A program made the translations under genes and the position numbers. From Azospirillum doebereinerae (GTDB lineage Bacteria > Pseudomonadota > Alphaproteobacteria > Azospirillales > Azospirillaceae), in assembly GCF_003989665.1 (NCBI RefSeq), contig NZ_RZIJ01000014.1, positions 1-64,000 of the forward strand: 64,000 nt of DNA, given 5' to 3'. This document shows positions 59,123 to 64,000 of the stretch, one piece after another (the stretch's first letter is position 1; each line of letters opens with the position of its first letter). The notes beneath the pieces are model-generated. The model did no database searches. It was not told the DNA's origin and saw nothing but the letters and a program-made list of their open reading frames with translations.

Positions 59123-59797
59123 ATGGGATTCCCGATGTCCGGCAACGGCATGGCCGGCAAGAGCCTGAAAGGCGCCTCGACGATCGGGCCGCGCGGACAG
59201 GCGCGCTGTCAGGCGCTGCTCGACGCCGCGTCGGCTCTGTTCATGGAGAAGGGGTTCGAGCAGACGACCCTGAACGACATCTTCCAGCGCGCCGGCGGCT
59301 CGCGCACCACGCTGTACGAGCATTTCGGCGACAAGGCCGGGCTGTTCCGCGTGATGATGGAGGAGAACAGCGACCGCTTTCTCGACATGATGGCGGCGGT
59401 GGCGGAGGGGGAGCGCGACGAACCGGTGGAGGCCGCCCTGACGCGCTTCGGCCTGCACTTCGCGCAATGCATCCTCGATCCGCGGACGACGGCGATCCTG
59501 CGCATCCTGGTCGCCGAGGGGAACCGCATCCCCGACATCGCCGACGTCTTCTTCCGCGACGGGCCGGACGCGGCGGTGGGCCGCTTCGCGGCCTATCTGC
59601 GCGGGCTGGCCGACGCCGGGATCCTGCGCATCGCGGATCCCGAGGTCGCCGCCCAGGCCTTCATGGGCATGACGACCGGCAATTTGCTGGTGCGCCGCCT
59701 GATCCTGCCCGATCAGCCGGTGCCGGAGGCGGAGGTCATCGACTACGTCGCCAAGGCCGTGCGCCTGTTCCTGGCGGGCGCCCGTCCGGCGGTGTAG
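59123..59797 (+). CDS. TetR/AcrR-family repressor of the efflux operon
   Basis: This 224-residue regulator has an N-terminal helix-turn-helix (TTLNDIFQRAGGSRTTLYEH, residues about 48-67) and a helical ligand domain with the C-terminal pattern of AcrR-like proteins. The divergent arrangement and the shared operator strongly suggest that it represses the RND pump genes and itself until a pump substrate binds. The start may be ATG 59123 or the Met at residue 5. Confidence 0.92.
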   Translation: MGFPMSGNGMAGKSLKGASTIGPRGQARCQALLDAASALFMEKGFEQTTLNDIFQRAGGSRTTLYEHFGDKAGLFRVMMEENSDRFLDMMAAVAEGERDEPVEAALTRFGLHFAQCILDPRTTAILRILVAEGNRIPDIADVFFRDGPDAAVGRFAAYLRGLADAGILRIADPEVAAQAFMGMTTGNLLVRRLILPDQPVPEAEVIDYVAKAVRLFLAGARPAV

Positions 59798-59818
59798 CGC
59801 GGCTTCCAGGGCCAGCGC

Positions 59819-59862
59819 TTGAAGCCCCTCTCCCGCAAGGGGAGAAGGGCTCTTTTCGGATG
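59819..59862. repeat. Short palindromic intergenic repeat (family A), second copy
   Basis: A hairpin of CCCCTCTCCC, loop and GGGGAGAAGGG is followed by CTCTTTTCGGATGAA, matching the copy at 5730-5770, including the preceding TTGAA. It lies between convergent TetR and esterase genes in terminator position. Confidence 0.6.
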
Positions 59863-59896
59863 AAGATGCTCTTCACCCTGTCGTCCCAAGCAGCGC

Positions 59897-60799
59897 TCAG
59901 GGTGCCTTGCCGAAGGCGAAGGGCAGGGCGTCGGCGACGGACAGCGGGATCATCGAGCCGTGGCTCTCGTCCGGAAACGCGCGGAAGGCCAGCCGCAGGC
60001 CGGGCACCGCCGACAGGGCCTCGGCGACCTCCCGCCCGGTCGGACCGGCGCGCAGGCGCCGCACCTTTTCCGTCTCCGCCTCGCTCAGTTGCCGCTCCAC
60101 CATCTTGCCCGACGTCTCGACCAGCAGCGCGGTCCCGGCGGGCAGGCCCCCGAGCGCGGCCTTTTCGAGGAAGGCGGCCTGCTCCTTGAGGATCGCCTGA
60201 CCGCTCCACCAGATCGCCGGGTCGGCCGCGACGTAGGTCTGGAACAGCGCGGGCTGCGTGTAGAGCACGTAGAGCGCGAACAGCCCGCCCAGCGAATGGC
60301 CGAACAGCGTCTGACGCTGGCGGTCGATGGGCAGGCGGGATTCGACGGCCGGCTTCACCTGCGTCTCAAGGAAGGCCAGGAACTCGTCCCGCCCGCCGGT
60401 CCGGATGGCGTCGCCGCCCTCGCGCGACGGCGGGATCAGTTCCGGCGGGGTGAGGGGCGTCAGGTCGCGGTAACGCCGGGGCACGTCGAAGGGCTTGTCG
60501 GTCGGGTAGCCGACGCCGACCACCACGGCCGAGCCGAGCGGGGCCGGCGGATTGGGGCCGAGCGCCTTTTCGGCCATCGGCAGGGTGGCGTTGCCGTCCA
60601 GCAGATAGACCACCGGGTAGCCGCCGGGCGGCGGCGGTTCGGTGGGGTGGAGCAGGAAGACGCGGTAATCCAGCCCGGTCCGCTCGGCGCGCATCTCCAG
60701 GCGTTCCACCTTGCGGGCCTCCGCGACCGTTTCGGCGATCCCCGGCCGCGCGCCCGTCAGGGAAAGCGCGGCCAGAAGACAGACGGCGAGCCGCCGCAT
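59897..60799 (-). CDS. Exported alpha/beta-hydrolase, siderophore-esterase type (IroE/Fes-like)
   Basis: This 300-residue hydrolase has a signal peptide (cleavage near residue 22) and the catalytic serine S169 in GHSLGG and histidine H280 in DESHGS. The fold pattern (YPVVYLLDGNATLPMA...VVGVGYP) is that of the putative-esterase family that includes IroE and Fes, which cleave ferric siderophores. Its ATG shares one base with the stop of the reductase gene (TGATG), so they are cotranslated. The upstream Fur box supports a role in iron release. Confidence 0.82.
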   Translation of the reverse strand: MRRLAVCLLAALSLTGARPGIAETVAEARKVERLEMRAERTGLDYRVFLLHPTEPPPPGGYPVVYLLDGNATLPMAEKALGPNPPAPLGSAVVVGVGYPTDKPFDVPRRYRDLTPLTPPELIPPSREGGDAIRTGGRDEFLAFLETQVKPAVESRLPIDRQRQTLFGHSLGGLFALYVLYTQPALFQTYVAADPAIWWSGQAILKEQAAFLEKAALGGLPAGTALLVETSGKMVERQLSEAETEKVRRLRAGPTGREVAEALSAVPGLRLAFRAFPDESHGSMIPLSVADALPFAFGKAP

Positions 60800-63537
60800 C
60801 AGTAGACGTCCCGGCAATAGAGTCCCTCCTCGGCCAGCCGGTCGAGCGTGGCGGCGCCGACCATCTCGCGCAGCACCTCCTCCACCGCCGGGGCCATGCC
60901 CTGCCGGCTGCCGCACACGTAGACCGCGGCGCCCGAGGCCAGCCATTCGCGCAAGGTCTCGCCGGCTTGGCGCAGCCGGTCCTGCACATAGGCGCGCTCG
61001 GCCCCATCGCGCGAGAAGGCGAGGTCGAGCTGTTCCAGGAAGCCGTCCTGCCGCAGCCCCTCGATCTCCTGGCGGTAGTAGTAGTCGTGCTGGGCGGTGC
61101 GCTCGCCGAAGATCAGCCAGTTGCGCCGGTGGCCCTGCTGGCGCCGCGCCCGCAGATGGGCGCGCAGCCCCGCCAGCCCGGTGCCGTTGCCGATCAGGAT
61201 CAGCGGCCGGTCGTCGGCCTGCGGGTGGAAGGACGGGTTGCTGCGCAGCCGCAGGTCCAGCGCGCCGCCAAGCTCCAGATGCTCGGTCAGCCAGCCGGAG
61301 CCGAGGCCGAGGCTTCCGTCGGGAAGCCGCGCCTGCCGGACCAGCAGATGCAGCCGGCCGTCCTGCGGCAGCGAGGCGATGGAGTAGTCGCGGCGCGGCA
61401 GTTCCTGAAGCCCGTCCGCCAGTTGCTGGGCCGTCTGTCCGGCCACCGTGTCGGCGGGCGGCAGCAGGCTGCGGGCGAGCCGGGCCGACAGCGGCTCCGT
61501 CCCGTCCTCGCCGGTCACCGGGGTGGCGCCGTCCAGCCTGACCGCCGCCAGGAAGGCCGCCACCCGGTCGGGGGCGTTGCACGCCTTGATCTCGGCGATG
61601 TCGCCGGCGACCCAGTGGAGGTCGTGGCCCTCGGGGGGCTCCAGCTCCAGATGGTAGGTGGGCAGGCCGCTGCTGTTGTGGTTCAGCAGGTGCCGCTCGA
61701 CCAGACGCCAACGGTCGTAGGCGGGCGCCGCCCAGAACGCGGGCACCGCCGCGACGGTACCGCCCAGCAGGCCGAGGTTGGCCTGCCACTCGGCGAGCGC
61801 GGGGGCCGCGAGTTCATCGGCGCAGACGGTGGGAAACAGCCTCTCCGCCCCCTGCGCCAGCAGCCAGCGCTCCAGCTCCAGGCCGAAGCCGCAGTAGCGG
61901 GGGTATTTGCTGTCGCCGAGCGCCAGCACCGCGACCCGCAGGCCGGCCAGCGCCGCCGTGCCGCCCATCACCTTGCGGGCGAAGGCGCGGGTGGCGTCGG
62001 GCGCTTCGCCTTCGCCGTAGGTGCTGGCGACGAACAGGGCACGGGCGCCGGGTCGGGCGGCGTGGGCGGCGAGCGCCGCCGCGTCGAGCTTGGCGAGCGG
62101 CTTCACCGTCACCGCGATGCCGGCGGCCTGCAGCGCCGCCGCCGTCTGCCACGCCAGCCGTTCGGCCGCGCCGGTCTGGCTGGCGTAGGCGACCAGCACC
62201 GCGCCCTCGCCGTTGGCCGGCGCGTTGGCCGCGCCCGCCAGCGCGCCGGCGGCCTGTTTGGCCGCGCGCTTCTTGCGGCGGCGGTCGAGGTAGAGCATCC
62301 AGCCGGTCACCGCAAACAGCGGCATGCCCAGGCTGGCGATCATCATCAGGATCAGGCCGGGCTTGCCGAAATATTCGCCCGAATGCAGGACGAAGACGCT
62401 GCGCATCAGCTTCTGCCCGGCCGGCAGCGCGTCGTAGCGGTTGTGCGCGGAGGCCGCCAGCGTGGTGCCGTCCAGGGTGAGGGTGTTGCTGGCGCGCGGG
62501 TGGGCCGGATCGGCGTCGAGGTAGGTGATCTGGACCGGCTGGCCGGGGCCGCGCGGCAGCCGCAGCGTCGCCGAGAGGTAGCCGCCGGGAACCTCATGCT
62601 CGAACGCCCGCCACATCGCCGCGACATCGGGGACGAAGGGAGCGGTCGCTTGACCACCGGTCCTCCCCTCGCCGCCGTTGCGTCCCGCTTCGCCGCGCGT
62701 CCGGCTCTGGCCCTCGCCGCCACCCGGTCGCCCGCCCGGCTGGGTAGCGTCGGCCTGAGCACCCCCGGTTTGACCGTTCCCGGCCTGGGGGCTGGTCGCC
62801 GGAGGCCCCCCCGTCGGGGCGCCGCCCTGGGCGGCCGGGCGCGGGGCGCCGGTCAGCGTGAACAGGCCGTCGCGGTACCAGTCGTAGGACCAGTAGAGGC
62901 CGGTCAGGCTGGCCAGCACGTAGAACAGCAGCGCCCAGGTGCCCAACACCGCGTGCAGGCTCCACAGGAAGCTGCGGCCCTTCTGCGTCCAGTCGAGCGT
63001 CAGCCAGACACGCGGACTCGACAGCCGTCGCGGCCAGCGCAGGTACAAACCGGACAGGCTCAGCACGATCAGCGCGATGGTTGAGGCGCCGACCACCTGC
63101 TTGCCGAAATCGCCCGCCAGCAGCCAGCGATGCAGTTGCATGGCGGTGCGGAAAACGTCCTGGCCGACCGGCTGACCCAGCAGCTCGCCGGTGTAGGGAT
63201 CGGCGTAGCGGTTTTCCCCGCGCGGCGCCCGCCCCCCCTGCCCCGCCGCGCCTGGAGGCGGCGCGAAGGTCACGGTCGCGGATTCCTCATGATCGGCGGC
63301 GATCCTCAAGGCGGTGATCGTCTTGCCGGGGTTGTTCGCCGTCACCCGCTGGTAGAGCTGGTCCGGTGCGAGCGGCCCGCCCTCGCGCGGGACGACCGTC
63401 ATGACACCCGGATTGAGCAGGCGCAGGATCTCGTCCTCGAAGGACAGCATCCCCCCGGTCACGCCGACGACGCAGAGCACCGTCCCGGCCGTGATTCCAA
63501 GAAGCCAGTGGAGTTGAAACCAAAACCATTTCAGCAT
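60799..63537 (-). CDS. PepSY-domain flavoprotein reductase (probable ferric-siderophore reductase)
   Basis: This 912-residue multidomain protein begins with a PepSY-type membrane part with about four helices (first helix near residues 8-30) and a long Gly/Pro/Gln-rich periplasmic linker. A flavodoxin domain follows (VAYASQTGAAERL near 444), then a FAD/NADPH module (RRDYSIAS; LILIGNGTGLAGLRAH near 777; VYVCGSRQGM). It would move electrons from NADPH through FAD and FMN across the membrane, as in sulfite-reductase-like ferric reductases. ATG 63537 begins the membrane region; a longer open frame is not homologous. A Fur box lies 90 bases upstream. Confidence 0.85.
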   Translation of the reverse strand: MLKWFWFQLHWLLGITAGTVLCVVGVTGGMLSFEDEILRLLNPGVMTVVPREGGPLAPDQLYQRVTANNPGKTITALRIAADHEESATVTFAPPPGAAGQGGRAPRGENRYADPYTGELLGQPVGQDVFRTAMQLHRWLLAGDFGKQVVGASTIALIVLSLSGLYLRWPRRLSSPRVWLTLDWTQKGRSFLWSLHAVLGTWALLFYVLASLTGLYWSYDWYRDGLFTLTGAPRPAAQGGAPTGGPPATSPQAGNGQTGGAQADATQPGGRPGGGEGQSRTRGEAGRNGGEGRTGGQATAPFVPDVAAMWRAFEHEVPGGYLSATLRLPRGPGQPVQITYLDADPAHPRASNTLTLDGTTLAASAHNRYDALPAGQKLMRSVFVLHSGEYFGKPGLILMMIASLGMPLFAVTGWMLYLDRRRKKRAAKQAAGALAGAANAPANGEGAVLVAYASQTGAAERLAWQTAAALQAAGIAVTVKPLAKLDAAALAAHAARPGARALFVASTYGEGEAPDATRAFARKVMGGTAALAGLRVAVLALGDSKYPRYCGFGLELERWLLAQGAERLFPTVCADELAAPALAEWQANLGLLGGTVAAVPAFWAAPAYDRWRLVERHLLNHNSSGLPTYHLELEPPEGHDLHWVAGDIAEIKACNAPDRVAAFLAAVRLDGATPVTGEDGTEPLSARLARSLLPPADTVAGQTAQQLADGLQELPRRDYSIASLPQDGRLHLLVRQARLPDGSLGLGSGWLTEHLELGGALDLRLRSNPSFHPQADDRPLILIGNGTGLAGLRAHLRARRQQGHRRNWLIFGERTAQHDYYYRQEIEGLRQDGFLEQLDLAFSRDGAERAYVQDRLRQAGETLREWLASGAAVYVCGSRQGMAPAVEEVLREMVGAATLDRLAEEGLYCRDVY

Positions 63538-63809
63538 GGGGCGTCCGGCGGCGAAGATGAGGATCGAAATCAACGATGCCCGGCCGGCCCCGTTGCGCTG
63601 GGCAAGACCGGGCGGGCCTTCATCAATGAGAATAATTATCACTAGCGTCATTGAGCGCTGGGCCGCAAGCCATAAAAACGCTGACGGGCATGAGTCCGCA
63701 GTCATATGAGCCAGGAACGCCGGACGAGCGCTCGGAGCCATGGCCGCGCACCAGCGCAACCGCCACTGAAACCGGTATGGCGACGCCTGCGGACGGGTAG
63801 CCCTGTCCG
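63538..63809. other. Regulatory gap before the ferric reductase
   Basis: A 272-base region between the reductase gene and the gene entering from the right, both minus strand. Apart from the Fur box it holds a short AT-rich promoter-like tract near 63615-63650. No gene is supported. Confidence 0.4.
63627..63641. promoter_or_regulatory. Fur box upstream of the ferric reductase operon
   Basis: TGAGAATAATTATCA matches 14 of 15 bases of the 7-1-7 Fur consensus (TGATAATNATTATCA). It lies 90 bases before the reductase start on the minus strand, so the reductase-esterase operon should be induced by iron shortage. Confidence 0.75.
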
Positions 63810-64000
63810 TCACGACAGGTCGGCAATCACCTCTTGGGTGCGAAGCCTGACTTCCGAGAGCCGATCATGCAGTTTGGCGTTCTCGACGCGCAACCGATGC
63901 AGTTCGTCCGCAGGCTCCGGTTGGGCCGTGCCGCCGAGCGACTGCCGCGCAAGCGCGAGGATCGTGTCGAGCCGGATGACGAGTTCGTTTTCACACAGCG
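63810..64000 (-). CDS. C-terminal end of a coiled-coil protein (partial)
   Basis: The minus strand is open from the window edge to a TGA at 63810-63812, giving 62 codons. The end reads ELHRLRVENAKLHDRLSEVR and so on, a heptad-like coiled coil with leucine and valine spacing, preceded by ENELVIRLDTILALARQSL. The gene starts beyond the window. It could be an MlaD-like or chromosome-structure protein, or a small coiled-coil regulator; I cannot assign it. Confidence 0.6.
   Translation of the reverse strand, partial: LCENELVIRLDTILALARQSLGGTAQPEPADELHRLRVENAKLHDRLSEVRLRTQEVIADLS

Overview
The window is 64 kb of GC-rich, densely coding bacterial chromosome. High GC, long opposite-strand shadow frames, the flagellar gene order, a Cys-type formate dehydrogenase and the transport and regulator families all fit an Azospirillum-like alphaproteobacterium (Rhodospirillales). 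That assignment is inference from gene content only. I see no rRNA, tRNA, CRISPR array, insertion sequence or prophage.

Layout. 1-874: end of pflB and all of pflA. 882-7300 (minus): flagellar export and basal-body genes flhA-fliR-flhB, a lytic transglycosylase, and flgB-flgC-fliE-fliQ. The divergent fliI (7424) follows, with two unknown genes (8764 and 9362). 11409-14873: SWIM/SNF2 helicase. 15203-18699: a sigma-54-dependent response regulator and its histidine kinase. 18783-20719: an HTH protein and fdhE. 21196-25871: membrane-bound formate dehydrogenase (three subunits) behind a clear sigma-54 promoter with upstream palindromes. 26019-28009: glutathione-dependent formaldehyde oxidation (fghA, adhC), with a divergent LysR regulator. 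Together with pfl these give a formaldehyde-to-formate-to-CO2 theme.

29128-33323: a gene with a Fur-like box, then pqiABC. 33565-37603: a HutC-type GntR regulator with its own operator and a polar amino-acid ABC transporter. 37744-39853: small secreted, membrane and unknown genes, including a more AT-rich islet with a lone receiver protein. 40076-43443: MFS transporter, old yellow enzyme and LysR regulator. 43474-47537: chemoreceptor and an unusual molybdopterin oxidoreductase. 47840-52983: a secreted five-repeat protein, aldose dehydrogenase and several small unknowns. 53035-59797: FMN reductase, universal stress protein, and an RND efflux pump with a divergent TetR regulator. 59897-63537: a Fur-box-controlled esterase and flavoprotein ferric-reductase pair. 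The window ends inside a coiled-coil gene on the minus strand.

Three points stand out. (1) An inverted repeat shared by three flagellar transcription starts. (2) A formate dehydrogenase promoter with GGACA-N3-TGTCC palindromes, possibly controlled by the sigma-54 regulator pair 5 kb away. (3) A family of about 150-bp palindromic elements, one copy of which is read in frame inside a protein gene.
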